From Flavobacterium gillisiae (lineage in GTDB: Bacteria; Bacteroidota; Bacteroidia; Flavobacteriales; Flavobacteriaceae): a stretch of 64,000 bases of DNA. A program made the translations under genes and the position numbers. The stretch spans positions 62,001-126,000 of the forward strand of contig NZ_FNRD01000014.1 of the NCBI RefSeq assembly GCF_900107635.1, in the 5' to 3' direction. Shown one piece after another: positions 41,755 through 50,904 of this stretch (the stretch's first letter is position 1; the number at the start of each line of letters is the position of its first letter). The notes beneath the pieces were generated by a model that was not told the origin of the DNA, searched no databases, and saw only the letters and a list, made by a program, of their open reading frames with translations.

Positions 41755-42960
41755 TTAATCTATATCTATATCTGAATTTTCATTGAAAGCCGAAGGAAGT
41801 AATTTTGGAATAAATTTGATAAGGATAGGCAATAGCAAGCTACCTCCAGGGAGCAAAAATATAGTGAGGGACGGAATGGTTTTGCAAATTTCCAATAGCT
41901 GCTTTTTTACCTTTTTCTTTTCTCTTTCATCCAAGTCTCTCCTTGTAGAGATTCCTAAAAGAATCATTAAATCTCTACTTTGAACAATTTCTTTGACCAA
42001 TCGATTTTTGTTTCGTGTAATTAATGTGATTACACTTTGAGTAGTTTGGTCATAAAAATGTTTAACTGGATTCGAATAGTTGAAATAAGGAATTTTGCTT
42101 TTATGTTTTGTGATAAAAGCATCGGTATTGTTGATGCTTTCCGTTACAAAGGAGTCAGGAACTGAAATCAATTCTGCTAATTTGTGCAAAAAGTAAGCTT
42201 CTTCATTTTCAATCTTTCCATCACTCCACAGTGCCATTCCCGCCATATCAATTAGATAATATTTCTCTAATTCAGATTCAAAATATTTCAGATTGAGTTC
42301 TTCCAGATTTTGAACACTTACTTTTGAAAATTTGCTATAGCGTACTGAGGCTTCAAACAACTTATTTAATAAATCGTCATACTTGGATTTATTGGATTTG
42401 GTTTTTAAAGCAAGAGAAACAATGCTAATGACTGCTTCTTCTATTTTTTTTAGATATTTCTCGGGTATTTGACCATGAATTAAATATTGGCGAAAAGCCA
42501 AAACATCTATAAAAAGTAAAGCATTCGTTACAATATGAGAAAAGTTTTTGCTGATGATGTCAATGTTAGTTTGAACTCGATCATCAATTATTTTTTCCAA
42601 ATTTAAAGAAGGCGGACTATCAGGCAATATTTTTTTTAGCAAATTATACCCTTGAGGAGTCATCTCATTATAGAAGTCTAAGGCTTTAGATAGAAAATTA
42701 TCTGGATTGTTGTCACGGGTACTTAATCCATAAATAGCATAAAGTGTATTTAACAAAGCGACCTTTGGGATTTCATTTTGAACCCAGCCCTTCGTTGTTA
42801 TAGGAACGGTGGTTTCAAAAGAAACAATATGACCGTATATGAATCCTGTTTTTCTAATATTGATGTAAAACAAAGCAGGACTCTCGTAAACAATTTGTTC
42901 CTTGTTCTTTTGTTTTGAAAAATACTTATCTATCCAACCGGATGCTGAAGGGTTAATCAT
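41755..42960 (-). CDS. LETM1-related protein
   Basis: This is a 401-residue mostly helical protein without a signal peptide. The C-terminal 70 residues (SRDLMILLGISTRRDLDERE, KTIPSLTIFLLPGGSLLLPI, LIKFIPKLLPSAF) resemble the core of mitochondrial LETM1, a membrane protein linked to cation exchange and ribosome docking. A middle segment (MAGMALWSDGKIENEEAYFLHKL) looks like a TerB-like domain. In Flavobacteria such proteins carry the label LETM1-related biofilm-associated; I have no evidence for a biofilm role here. One hydrophobic stretch near the C-terminus could be membrane associated. Confidence 0.8.
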   Translation of the reverse strand: MINPSASGWIDKYFSKQKNKEQIVYESPALFYINIRKTGFIYGHIVSFETTVPITTKGWVQNEIPKVALLNTLYAIYGLSTRDNNPDNFLSKALDFYNEMTPQGYNLLKKILPDSPPSLNLEKIIDDRVQTNIDIISKNFSHIVTNALLFIDVLAFRQYLIHGQIPEKYLKKIEEAVISIVSLALKTKSNKSKYDDLLNKLFEASVRYSKFSKVSVQNLEELNLKYFESELEKYYLIDMAGMALWSDGKIENEEAYFLHKLAELISVPDSFVTESINNTDAFITKHKSKIPYFNYSNPVKHFYDQTTQSVITLITRNKNRLVKEIVQSRDLMILLGISTRRDLDEREKKKVKKQLLEICKTIPSLTIFLLPGGSLLLPILIKFIPKLLPSAFNENSDIDID

Positions 42961-43073
42961 TGTTTATTTTTAATAGTACAAAGCTATGTTATTTTATTGT
43001 CTTGGGATTAAATAAAAATAAAATATGCCTACCGTTATTTTAAAATAAGTATAGGCATATTTATACTAGTAAA

Positions 43074-43601
43074 TTACTTGATGATAGCTGAACATGCTAC
43101 TCTTGCTCCGGCATTACCAGAAGGTTGCGATACAAAGTCATCAGATCCTTCATGTACAATTAATCCTTTGCCTAAAATATCTTTTGTAGGATCTCCTGAA
43201 CCAATATTCCATTGATCTGTAGTTATAGTTATCGTTCCATTACCTTTAGTGTCAGCCGTGAAATTCCCTATGTCTCCTTTATGGTATTCGCCCACGCCCC
43301 ATTTTCCGTGTTTTTTGAAGGTAGGGTTCCAATGCCCGCCAGCTGAACTTCCATCTGCAGCTGAACAATCAGATTTTTCATGGATATGAATGGCATGAAT
43401 TCCTGGTTTTAACCCTGCTAATTTAGCTACGAAAGTAACTTTGCCATTTTTCTCAATAAAAGTGGCTGTACCAGAAACGTTACTGTTGCTTTTTGCTTCA
43501 AAAGCAATAATTAATTTTTTAGCATCACTGGAGCCGCTGTTGGTTTTACAACCAATAATTACAGCAATTATAAGCGCGATTGAAAGTATGATTTTTTTCA
43601 T
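43074..43601 (-). CDS. sodC: Copper/zinc superoxide dismutase, lipoprotein
   Basis: This is a 175-residue periplasmic SodC anchored by a lipobox cysteine (IIGC, C18). Metal ligands are visible as HAIHIHEKSDCS (copper histidines and first disulfide cysteine), GHWNP, EYHKGDIGN (zinc residues) and LIVHEGSDDF (copper and zinc). ARVACSAI holds the second disulfide cysteine. It removes superoxide outside the cytoplasm. It is monocistronic, and its C-terminus is of the usual bacterial type. Confidence 0.95.
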   Translation of the reverse strand: MKKIILSIALIIAVIIGCKTNSGSSDAKKLIIAFEAKSNSNVSGTATFIEKNGKVTFVAKLAGLKPGIHAIHIHEKSDCSAADGSSAGGHWNPTFKKHGKWGVGEYHKGDIGNFTADTKGNGTITITTDQWNIGSGDPTKDILGKGLIVHEGSDDFVSQPSGNAGARVACSAIIK

Positions 43602-43838
43602 GATAGTATGTGGGTTACAATTATTATATAAAATTACGTATAAAATTACTATCCATAAATTAAATCACTATTAAATTTTTATTAGGATTATCTCACAAAT
43701 TGTGTGTATTTATAAATGGTTACTTATATACAGTCGTAAGTATTTCTATTTTGATTATTATTTGTACGCTAAATAAGTAGTAACGTTCTCTTTTTGGCGT
43801 TTTATAAGTGTGCTTATTCCTGGTATTAATACTTTTTA

Positions 43839-43868
43839 TTGCTCAAATTGGGTTATAAAGTACTTTTG
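43839..43868 (+). promoter_or_regulatory. Candidate complete promoter with 545-nt downstream leader
   Basis: TTG (43839-43841), a 19-nt spacer and TACTTTTG (43861-43868) fit the Bacteroidetes consensus in both sequence and spacing. The next gene starts only at 44414. Confidence 0.5.
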
Positions 43869-44360
43869 TAACGAGCGCGTTAACTGTTATTAATGAACTT
43901 TTTAATAGAATAAATGTAAATTGTTCATTATTCTGTTTCTATAGTTATGGTATTCTCTGTGAGTTTTTCTAATGTCTATTTATGGGTTGTAACGGCTCTT
44001 TTTTTACTAAATTTGCATTCCAATATTTTGCTTTTTTAAGACTGTTTAATTAAACAGGTTGACACCGATTAAAGATCTTTAATCATTTACTCATTTAAAG
44101 TTATTTTTTTGCTAGACCTACAAGGGCATTTAGCCATTTTAGGTACTATGATTTGCTTTGATGCAGATAAAAGCGCGCTATTTACTGATTTTTAGGTGAA
44201 TGTGAAACGAGTTTTAGCCTCTGTTAGAAGAATAGGTGTACGTTCCCATCTGGTTTAGCGAAAATTTTTAAACAATTTTTCAAAGGCAATACAAAAGCCC
44301 TTTGTGAAATAAGTTTTAAGATTAATATTGGGCACTATTTTTAGGTTTTATATATAAATG

Positions 44361-44377
44361 GAGAGTTTCGAACTCTC
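44361..44377. promoter_or_regulatory. Perfect 17-nt palindrome upstream of the BCCT gene
   Basis: GAGAGTTTCGAACTCTC can be an operator or a short RNA hairpin (seven pairs, three-base loop). It is 36 nt before the ATG and could affect translation. Confidence 0.4.
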
Positions 44378-44413
44378 AAAGAAATTAAATTACATCAAAA
44401 AACAAGATGATTT

Positions 44414-46054
44414 ATGGCTAAGAAAATTATAAGAAGTGATGAGAGAAAATCCATTTTTGGGTTAGAAGTAAATGGGCCTGTGTTTTTTACATCAGCGATT
44501 ACAATCATTATCATAATAGCATTAACCCTAATGTTTAAAGACGGGGCAGAACAATTTTTTACAGCAACGCAGAATTATGTTGCAAATAAAGCAGGCTGGT
44601 TTTTTATACTAAGTGTAAATGTTTTTCTAATATTTATGATTTATCTGGCCTTCAGTAAATTTGGGCATTTAAGGATTGGAGGGCAAAATGCAAAACCGGA
44701 ATTTAAAACACTTTCCTGGTTCGCAATGTTATTTAGTGCGGGAATGGGAATTGGATTATTGTTTTGGAGTATTTCAGAGCCTGTATATCATTTTCTTAGT
44801 CCACCGATGGCAGAAGGCGGAACTGCTGAAGCAGCCAAGGAAGCTATGAAATTTACATTTTTACACTGGGGTTTTCACGCTTGGGCAGTTTATGCATTGG
44901 TAGGTTTGTCCTTGGCGTATTTCACCTATTCTCGTGGTCTTCCACTTACCATCAGATCAATTTTTTATCCTTATTTGGGAGACAAAATTTACGGAAAAAT
45001 TGGAGATGCCATAGATATCTTTGCTGTACTGGCGACTTTATTTGGACTAGCTACTTCTTTAGGAATGGGAGTTCAACAAATTGCAGCAGGATTACAGCAC
45101 TTATTTGGAATAGATAGTGGTGTACAAACTCAAATCATTTTAATTGCCGTAATAACATCAATTGCTACTGTTTCAGTTGTTTTGGGAGTAGATAAAGGAG
45201 TACGAGTTTTGAGTGAATGGAATATGAGAGTAGCAGTGCTATTTCTTCTTATAGTATTGATATTAGGACCAACCATCTTTATTTTTAAATCTTTTGTACA
45301 AAATACAGGGAGTTACTTATCTGGCTTTCTTGAAGTTGCTACATGGACAGAAAGTTACACAGGAACGAATTGGCAAAACGCTTGGACCGTTTTTTACTGG
45401 GGATGGTGGATTGCTTGGTCTCCATTTGTAGGAATGTTTATTGCTCGTATTTCTAAAGGGCGTACGGTACGTGAGTTTATCTTAGGAGTTTTATTAGTAC
45501 CGTCACTTGTGACTTTTTTATGGATCTCTGCTTTTGGAAGTACAGCATTACATCAAGTGCTTCTTGGAGACGATACTATTGTAAAAGCAGTAAATGATAA
45601 CGTTGCTACTGCCTTGTTTGTGTTTTTAGAAGATTATCCTTTCTCATTTTATCTTAACATTATCGCTGTAATTTTAATTGCCGGATTCTTTATTACCTCT
45701 TCAGATTCAGGATCTTTGGTGGTAGATAATTTAACTTCTGGAGGAAAAATTGATGCACCGGTAGGACAAAGAATATTTTGGGCTCTTGCTGAAGGTGGTG
45801 TAGCTGCAGTTCTTTTAATAGGTGGAGGATTACAGGCGCTTCAAACGGCCACAATTGTAACCGGATTGCCATTTGCAGTGATTTTAATAGTTATGTGCTT
45901 TTCACTTTATAAAGGTTTAAATGAAGATTTTAACAAACTTAAGAAGAGAGAATCCCAAAAAGAACTTGAAAATTACGAGGAAATTGTTTCTGACATCGTT
46001 AAAAAACAAAACACTAATCACCACAACAAATTAAATAATCCTACTAATGACTGA
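44414..46054 (+). CDS. BCCT family betaine/choline/carnitine transporter
   Basis: This is a 546-residue sodium- or proton-coupled carrier for quaternary ammonium compounds, with twelve helices. Family signatures are FSAGMGIGLLFWSISEP and TVFYWGWWIAWSPFVGMFIARISKGR, the latter holding the substrate tryptophan box. Its likely role is uptake of compatible solutes such as glycine betaine. The stop overlaps the start of a universal stress protein gene by 8 nt, so the two are coupled. The C-terminal 40 residues are charged and cytoplasmic, as in osmosensing BCCTs. Confidence 0.94.
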   Translation: MAKKIIRSDERKSIFGLEVNGPVFFTSAITIIIIIALTLMFKDGAEQFFTATQNYVANKAGWFFILSVNVFLIFMIYLAFSKFGHLRIGGQNAKPEFKTLSWFAMLFSAGMGIGLLFWSISEPVYHFLSPPMAEGGTAEAAKEAMKFTFLHWGFHAWAVYALVGLSLAYFTYSRGLPLTIRSIFYPYLGDKIYGKIGDAIDIFAVLATLFGLATSLGMGVQQIAAGLQHLFGIDSGVQTQIILIAVITSIATVSVVLGVDKGVRVLSEWNMRVAVLFLLIVLILGPTIFIFKSFVQNTGSYLSGFLEVATWTESYTGTNWQNAWTVFYWGWWIAWSPFVGMFIARISKGRTVREFILGVLLVPSLVTFLWISAFGSTALHQVLLGDDTIVKAVNDNVATALFVFLEDYPFSFYLNIIAVILIAGFFITSSDSGSLVVDNLTSGGKIDAPVGQRIFWALAEGGVAAVLLIGGGLQALQTATIVTGLPFAVILIVMCFSLYKGLNEDFNKLKKRESQKELENYEEIVSDIVKKQNTNHHNKLNNPTND

Positions 46055-46904
46055 AATTAAAAACATCTTGGTCGCTTTAGACCTTTCAGATATTGATAAC
46101 ACTTTAATTGAATATGCATCATTTATTGCAGATACTCTTAAGGTTAAAAAAGTGTACTTTGTACATAATATCAAAAAATATGAAATCTCAGAATTATTTG
46201 AAGAGCAGTTAAAGGACATTAACCTTGACGAAATAATAGGGGATGAGTTAAATGAAAAAGTTGAAGAAAAGTTTACATCTTCAGCCGAGTGGGAAGTTCT
46301 GATTTCAGAGGACCCATATTCAGAATCGCTGATTAATTATATTGTAAATAAATATGAGGTACAGCTTGCTTTAATCGGAAATAAAAATAAAATAAAAGGT
46401 ACTGGAGTGGTGAGCGGAAAATTACTGCGTTTGCTTAAATGTAATATACTTTCTATACCTAAAGGTGCGAAACCGGTGATTAGCAATATTTGGGCTGGAA
46501 CAGATTTTTCAAGTGCTTCTCATAAGGTTTTTGAAGTGGCTGAAAACTTGCAGAGTACCACTGGGGCTAAAGTAAAAGCAGTACACGTATACAGTGTGCC
46601 AGTTCAATTCTCTCCGTACATTCCAAAAGAACACCTTGACATGAAGATAGAAAGTCATTTAAAGGAGAAGTATGAGAAATTTATAAAAAAGATTGGATAC
46701 AAAGGGACCTTGACTACAGAGATTATTCCAGGTAGAGATAGTGGGGTTGCAGAAAAACTGCGTGTTAAAGCCGAAGCTTCCAAAGTAGATCTTATAATTG
46801 TGGGAGACAAAGGTAGAAATACGTTCTCTTCTTTACTTGTAGGAAGTGTTACTGAGGAGCTTTTTAATCAAGATCTAGAAGTGCCTTTATGGATTGTAAA
46901 GTAG
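46047..46904 (+). CDS. Tandem-domain universal stress protein
   Basis: This is a 285-residue protein with two UspA folds. The first (about 1-140) begins EIKNILVALDLSDIDNT. The second (about 145-285) begins ISNIWAGTDFSSASHK and ends with a nucleotide-binding-like VDLIIVGDKGRNTFSSLLVGSVTEELF (GxxG...GS). It overlaps the BCCT gene by 8 nt. Usp domains fused to or coupled with transporters often tune their activity, so a regulatory role in osmolyte uptake is plausible. Confidence 0.92.
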   Translation: MTEIKNILVALDLSDIDNTLIEYASFIADTLKVKKVYFVHNIKKYEISELFEEQLKDINLDEIIGDELNEKVEEKFTSSAEWEVLISEDPYSESLINYIVNKYEVQLALIGNKNKIKGTGVVSGKLLRLLKCNILSIPKGAKPVISNIWAGTDFSSASHKVFEVAENLQSTTGAKVKAVHVYSVPVQFSPYIPKEHLDMKIESHLKEKYEKFIKKIGYKGTLTTEIIPGRDSGVAEKLRVKAEASKVDLIIVGDKGRNTFSSLLVGSVTEELFNQDLEVPLWIVK

Positions 46905-47206
46905 GAAAGTCAAACTTGACATAAGTGTGCTCTCTTTAATTAATAGAATTAATAAGTGTTTGACTTTATTTTAACGGGTTTGTCTTTTTTAAAACTAGTT
47001 AAATTCGGTCTATATATTCATGGCTTTACTAATGAAGATTAGTCCAAGATTTTATTCTTATGATATTGGGGTTATGTTTTGAATTATTTGGTTTTAACCA
47101 TTTCCATAAACAAACCAATGGACAATGTGAAAAAAATAAAAACCGCAATCAGCGATGATTGCGGTTTTTTAACAAATAAAATTTAACTAAAAACTATCTT
47201 CTTTGC
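46905..47206. other. Convergent intergenic region
   Basis: There is no gene or repeat here. The only structure is the terminator at 47138-47170. Confidence 0.5.
47138..47170 (-). terminator. Terminator of the fatty-acid oxidation operon
   Basis: AAAACCGCAATCA, loop GCGA and TGATTGCGGTTTT with T runs on both strands lie 37 nt after the acyl-CoA dehydrogenase stop. Confidence 0.85.
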
Positions 47207-48997
47207 TTAAAAGCAATATGCATTTTCTGCAACTAATTTAGAAGTAATAGTCTCTCTTAAACCTACAATATTTGGCATATTTGTATATTTAGTGAAACGT
47301 CTTAATCCCATAAGCATCATACGTTGTTCGTCTCCTTCAACAAAAGAAATAACACTTTCTTTTCCTTTTAGAGTAACGATATCTACTGCTTGATACAAGT
47401 ATAGTTTTGCCATAGCAATTTGCTCTTGTACTTTATCTTCACCTTCTTTTTTAGCTAATTTCTCCGTTCTAAGGATCGTACTTTCAGCCATGTAGATTTC
47501 GATCAACATATCTGAAGCTGCCATTAAAATTTGTTGGTGAGAGTCTAAATCAGTTCCAAATTTTTGAACTGCACTACCAGCAACCATTAAGAAAGCTTTT
47601 TTCAATTTACCTACCATTTCTTTTTCTTCAGCAAATAACTCAGAGTAATCTGGAGTTTCAAAAGAAGGTATACCCATTAATTCTTCAGCTACTTTAGTAG
47701 CAGGTCCTAATAAATCTACGTGTCCTTTCATTGCTTTTTTAATCAACATTCCTACAGATAGCATTCTGTTAATTTCGTTAGTACCTTCATAGATACGAGC
47801 GATACGAGCATCTCTCCAAGCACTTTCCATTGGAGTGTCTTCAGAGAATCCCATTCCACCAAAAATTTGAATTCCTTCATCAGAACACGCTTGAACGTCT
47901 TCAGAAACAGCTACCTTAAGGATTGAACACTCAATAGCATATTCTTCAACACCTTTCAATTCAGCATCTTGATGAGTAGAACCTTCTGCTTCACGTGCAA
48001 TAATTCTGTCTTCGATGTTTTTTGCTGCTCTATAAGAAGCACTTTCACCAGCATAACAGCTAGTTGCCATATCAGCTAATTTAGATCTAATCGCTCCAAA
48101 CTGTGAAATAGGAGTGTTAAATTGAATTCTTTCGTTGGCGTAGTTAACAGAAGAAGAGATTACTCTCCTTTGAGCATCTAAACAAGCTGCTGCTAATTTA
48201 ATACGTCCAACATTTAAAGCATTCATAGCGATTTTGAATCCATTTCCTCTTTCAGACAACATGTTTTCAACAGGAACTTTCGTTTCGCTAAAGAAAACTT
48301 GACGTGTAGATGAAGAGCGAATTCCTAATTTATGCTCTTCTTCACCCATTGAGATACCGTTATCAGCAGTATTTTCAACAATGAATCCAGTAATATTTTT
48401 ATCATCGCCAATACGTGCAAAAACGATAAAAACGCTACAGAAACCTGCATTCGAGATCCACATTTTTTGTCCAGTGATGGAGTAGTATTTACCATCTTCA
48501 GATAAAACTGCTTTCGTTTTTCCTGAATTAGCATCTGATCCAGCACCTGGCTCAGTCAAACAGTATGCACCAAACCATTCACCAGAAGCTAATTTAGGAA
48601 CATATTTTTGTTTTTGTTCTTCAGTACCATATAAAGTAATTGGCATAGTACCAATCCCTGTGTGTGCTCCAAACGCAGTTGAGAAAGATCCCGTTGCACC
48701 AGAAATATAATCACAAACCAACATCGTTGATACAAATCCCATTCCTAATCCACCGTAAGCTTCAGGAACAGCAACACCTAAAAGACCTAAGTCTCCGGCT
48801 TTTTTCATACATTCCTCTGTATAAGCGTAATCTTTTTTCTCAAAACGATCTTTATGTGCCCATAATTCTTTGTCTACGAATTCTTTTACAGAATCACGCA
48901 TCATTAATTGTTCTTCCGAAAAATCCTCAGGAGTGAAGATATCTTCGCACTTAGTTTCTTTTACAAGGAATTGACCTCCTCTAGTTACGTCGCTCAT
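47207..48997 (-). CDS. Acyl-CoA dehydrogenase with C-terminal extension
   Basis: This is a FAD enzyme that introduces the first double bond in fatty-acid beta-oxidation. At 596 residues it is longer than the 380-residue basic form. The extra C-terminal domain (about 430-596) resembles that of very-long-chain and archaeal-type dehydrogenases. Signatures: YCLTEPGAGSDANS, GQKMWISNAGF and QIFGGMGFSEDTPMESAWRDARIARIYEGTNEINR, where the E of IYEGTNE is the catalytic-base position. It is the last gene of the fad operon. Confidence 0.95.
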   Translation of the reverse strand: MSDVTRGGQFLVKETKCEDIFTPEDFSEEQLMMRDSVKEFVDKELWAHKDRFEKKDYAYTEECMKKAGDLGLLGVAVPEAYGGLGMGFVSTMLVCDYISGATGSFSTAFGAHTGIGTMPITLYGTEEQKQKYVPKLASGEWFGAYCLTEPGAGSDANSGKTKAVLSEDGKYYSITGQKMWISNAGFCSVFIVFARIGDDKNITGFIVENTADNGISMGEEEHKLGIRSSSTRQVFFSETKVPVENMLSERGNGFKIAMNALNVGRIKLAAACLDAQRRVISSSVNYANERIQFNTPISQFGAIRSKLADMATSCYAGESASYRAAKNIEDRIIAREAEGSTHQDAELKGVEEYAIECSILKVAVSEDVQACSDEGIQIFGGMGFSEDTPMESAWRDARIARIYEGTNEINRMLSVGMLIKKAMKGHVDLLGPATKVAEELMGIPSFETPDYSELFAEEKEMVGKLKKAFLMVAGSAVQKFGTDLDSHQQILMAASDMLIEIYMAESTILRTEKLAKKEGEDKVQEQIAMAKLYLYQAVDIVTLKGKESVISFVEGDEQRMMLMGLRRFTKYTNMPNIVGLRETITSKLVAENAYCF

Positions 48998-49030
48998 TTT
49001 TTTTGTTTTTTTAGGTAAAAGATGAAAGAA

Positions 49031-49219
49031 TCAAGAAGAAAGACTAGCGTCTAACTTACTAATGAATCCTATAGTCATCTTTTGAAATTCAATTATTTTG
49101 TTTTCTATTTCTTCAGTTTTATCCTTTGACAGATATTCGTTTTGACAAGCGATCAATAATTGAGTTTGCAATTCAAACGAAGAACCTAAACTAATATCTA
49201 TAAATCGTCGTTTAAACAA
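49031..49219 (-). pseudogene. Truncated four-helix-bundle (S23-like) gene remnant
   Basis: The 62-codon frame (from a TTG) matches only the C-terminal half of the four-helix-bundle family: RRFIDISLGSSFELQTQLLIA, then NEYL and an ending helix. An intact member of this family lies at 50497-50859 in the same operon. The N-terminal half, with the AEGxGR-type motif, is missing, and no continuation is found before the thiolase stop at 49265. I regard it as a decayed copy wedged between the thiolase and dehydrogenase genes. Confidence 0.65.
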
Positions 49220-49264
49220 AACATCTTATCTAGTGAATCTTGTCTCTATTATCTTATAATCAAA

Positions 49265-50446
49265 TTACATAAGTTCATAAACCCCAGCACTTCCTTGACC
49301 AGTTCCTACACACATGGTAACGATTCCGTATTTGTTACCACGACGTTTCATTTCGTCAAATAGTTGAACTGACAATTTAGCTCCAGTACATCCTAGTGGA
49401 TGACCCATTGCAATTGCCCCACCATTTACGTTGATAATATCAGGGTTCAAGTTAAGTTCTCTTATTACTGCTAATGATTGAGAAGCGAATGCTTCATTCA
49501 ATTCGATTAAGTCAATATCATTGATAGTTAAACCTGCTTGTTTCAATACTTTTGGTATTGCTTTTACCGGTCCTATTCCCATGATTCTTGGCTCAACACC
49601 TGCAGAAGCAAAGTTTACTAGTCTTGCAATTGGCTCTAGGTTTAATTCTTTTACCATTTCTTCACTCATAACAAGTACAAAAGCAGCACCATCACTCATT
49701 TGTGAAGAGTTACCTGCTGTTACACTTCCTCCAGCTTCAAAAACAGGTCGTAGTCCAGCCAAAGCTTCTTTTGACGTTCCTGCTCTAGGTCCTTCATCTT
49801 TGTTTACTACGTATGACTTTGTTTCTTTTTTTCCGTTTTCATTAAGAAACGTTTGTTCTACAGTGATTGGAACAATTTGTTTGTCAAATTTCCCCTCTGC
49901 TTGTGCTTTTAGAGCTTTCATATGAGAGTTGTAAGCAAACTCATCTTGATCTTCTCTTGAAACTTTAAATTGTTGTGCGACTGCTTCGGCTGTTAAACCC
50001 ATTCCCCAGTAGTAATCTTCGTTTCCTGCTTTTGCTACAGCATAATCCGGAGTTGGTTTGTAACCTCCCATTGGAATAAAACTCATGCTTTCAGCACCAC
50101 CAGCAATAATACAATGTGCCATTCCTGACTGTATTTTGGCAGTAGCCATTCCTATTGTTTCTAATCCAGAAGCACAATATCTATTTACTGTTACTCCAGG
50201 AACATCTTCCACTTTTAGTCCCATTAACGAGATTAAACGTGCTACATTTAAGCCTTGTTCTGCTTCAGGCATGGCATTTCCTACCATAACATCATCAATA
50301 CGAGTTTTGTCAAAATCTGGTAATTCATTCATCATGAATTCAATAGTTTCTGCTGCTAACTCATCAGGTCTTTTAAATCTGAACACCCCTTTAGGAGCTT
50401 TTCCTACGGCTGTTCTGTATGCTTTTACTATATAGGCTGTTTTCAT
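49265..50446 (-). CDS. fadA: Acetyl-CoA C-acyltransferase (3-ketoacyl-CoA thiolase)
   Basis: This is a 393-residue thiolase that cleaves 3-ketoacyl-CoA to acetyl-CoA in beta-oxidation. The acyl-accepting cysteine is C91 (NRYCASGLETIGMA). NVNGGAIAMGHPLGCTGAK holds the active-site histidine and CVGTGQGSAG the second cysteine. It lies between the FadB-like gene and the acyl-CoA dehydrogenase. Substrate length is not readable, but the context favours long-chain oxidation. Confidence 0.96.
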   Translation of the reverse strand: MKTAYIVKAYRTAVGKAPKGVFRFKRPDELAAETIEFMMNELPDFDKTRIDDVMVGNAMPEAEQGLNVARLISLMGLKVEDVPGVTVNRYCASGLETIGMATAKIQSGMAHCIIAGGAESMSFIPMGGYKPTPDYAVAKAGNEDYYWGMGLTAEAVAQQFKVSREDQDEFAYNSHMKALKAQAEGKFDKQIVPITVEQTFLNENGKKETKSYVVNKDEGPRAGTSKEALAGLRPVFEAGGSVTAGNSSQMSDGAAFVLVMSEEMVKELNLEPIARLVNFASAGVEPRIMGIGPVKAIPKVLKQAGLTINDIDLIELNEAFASQSLAVIRELNLNPDIINVNGGAIAMGHPLGCTGAKLSVQLFDEMKRRGNKYGIVTMCVGTGQGSAGVYELM

Positions 50447-50496
50447 TGTTATAAAGTATTAAGATTGGAGAATTAAGTATTAAGATTTTCCAACCG

Positions 50497-50859
50497 TTAT
50501 TTGTTATTAGTTTTTAGCGATTTTTGAAGTGCAAAATTCATATTACTGACTTCTATCAAATTATTGATAATTGGAGTAACTTTTTCCTCTTCAACTAACT
50601 CTAAGCGTTTTGAAATTATCAATTGAGTCATTAATTCATAAGTTGAACCATTTGCAATACCAAGAAAATGTACAAATTCATTATTTGAATTTCTTCCTGA
50701 ACCTTCAGCAATATTTGAAGGAATCGAAACTGCGCATTTTTTAATTTGATGTGTTAAGTTAAATTTTTCATCATAAGGTAATTCTGAAGTGACTTTATAA
50801 ACATCAACAGCAATATCCATTGCTTTTTGCCAAATCTTTAATTTTTCAAATTGATGCAT
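50497..50859 (-). CDS. Four-helix-bundle protein (S23/IVS-encoded family)
   Basis: This 120-residue protein belongs to the family first seen in intervening sequences of 23S rRNA genes. Marks: FEKLKIWQKAMDIAVDVYKVT, then HQIKKCAVSIPSNIAEGSGR, FVHFLGIANGSTYELMTQL. Stand-alone copies are common between genes in Bacteroidetes, and their function is unknown. Here it sits inside the fad operon, 50 nt upstream of fadA and 45 nt downstream of the fadB-like gene, in the same direction. A truncated relative lies at 49031-49219. Confidence 0.9.
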   Translation of the reverse strand: MHQFEKLKIWQKAMDIAVDVYKVTSELPYDEKFNLTHQIKKCAVSIPSNIAEGSGRNSNNEFVHFLGIANGSTYELMTQLIISKRLELVEEEKVTPIINNLIEVSNMNFALQKSLKTNNK

Positions 50860-50904
50860 TTTTCTAGGTCTCGTTACTTAATACTTAATTCTTGGTACTT
50901 AAAT

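Larger units (their letters stand above)
43602..44413. other. 812-nt gene-free region before the BCCT gene
   Basis: No frame of note occurs. It holds a good promoter candidate (43839-43868), a short hairpin (CAAAGGC/GCCCTTTG at 44281-44304) and a perfect palindrome, GAGAGTTTCGAACTCTC (44361-44377), 36 nt before the BCCT start. A long leader or a small RNA starting near 43875 is possible. Confidence 0.45.

Noticed and set aside
44361..44377. GAGAGTTTCGAACTCTC as a possible tRNA T-arm
   Set aside because: No acceptor stem, anticodon arm or D arm can be formed around it. I keep it only as a palindrome.
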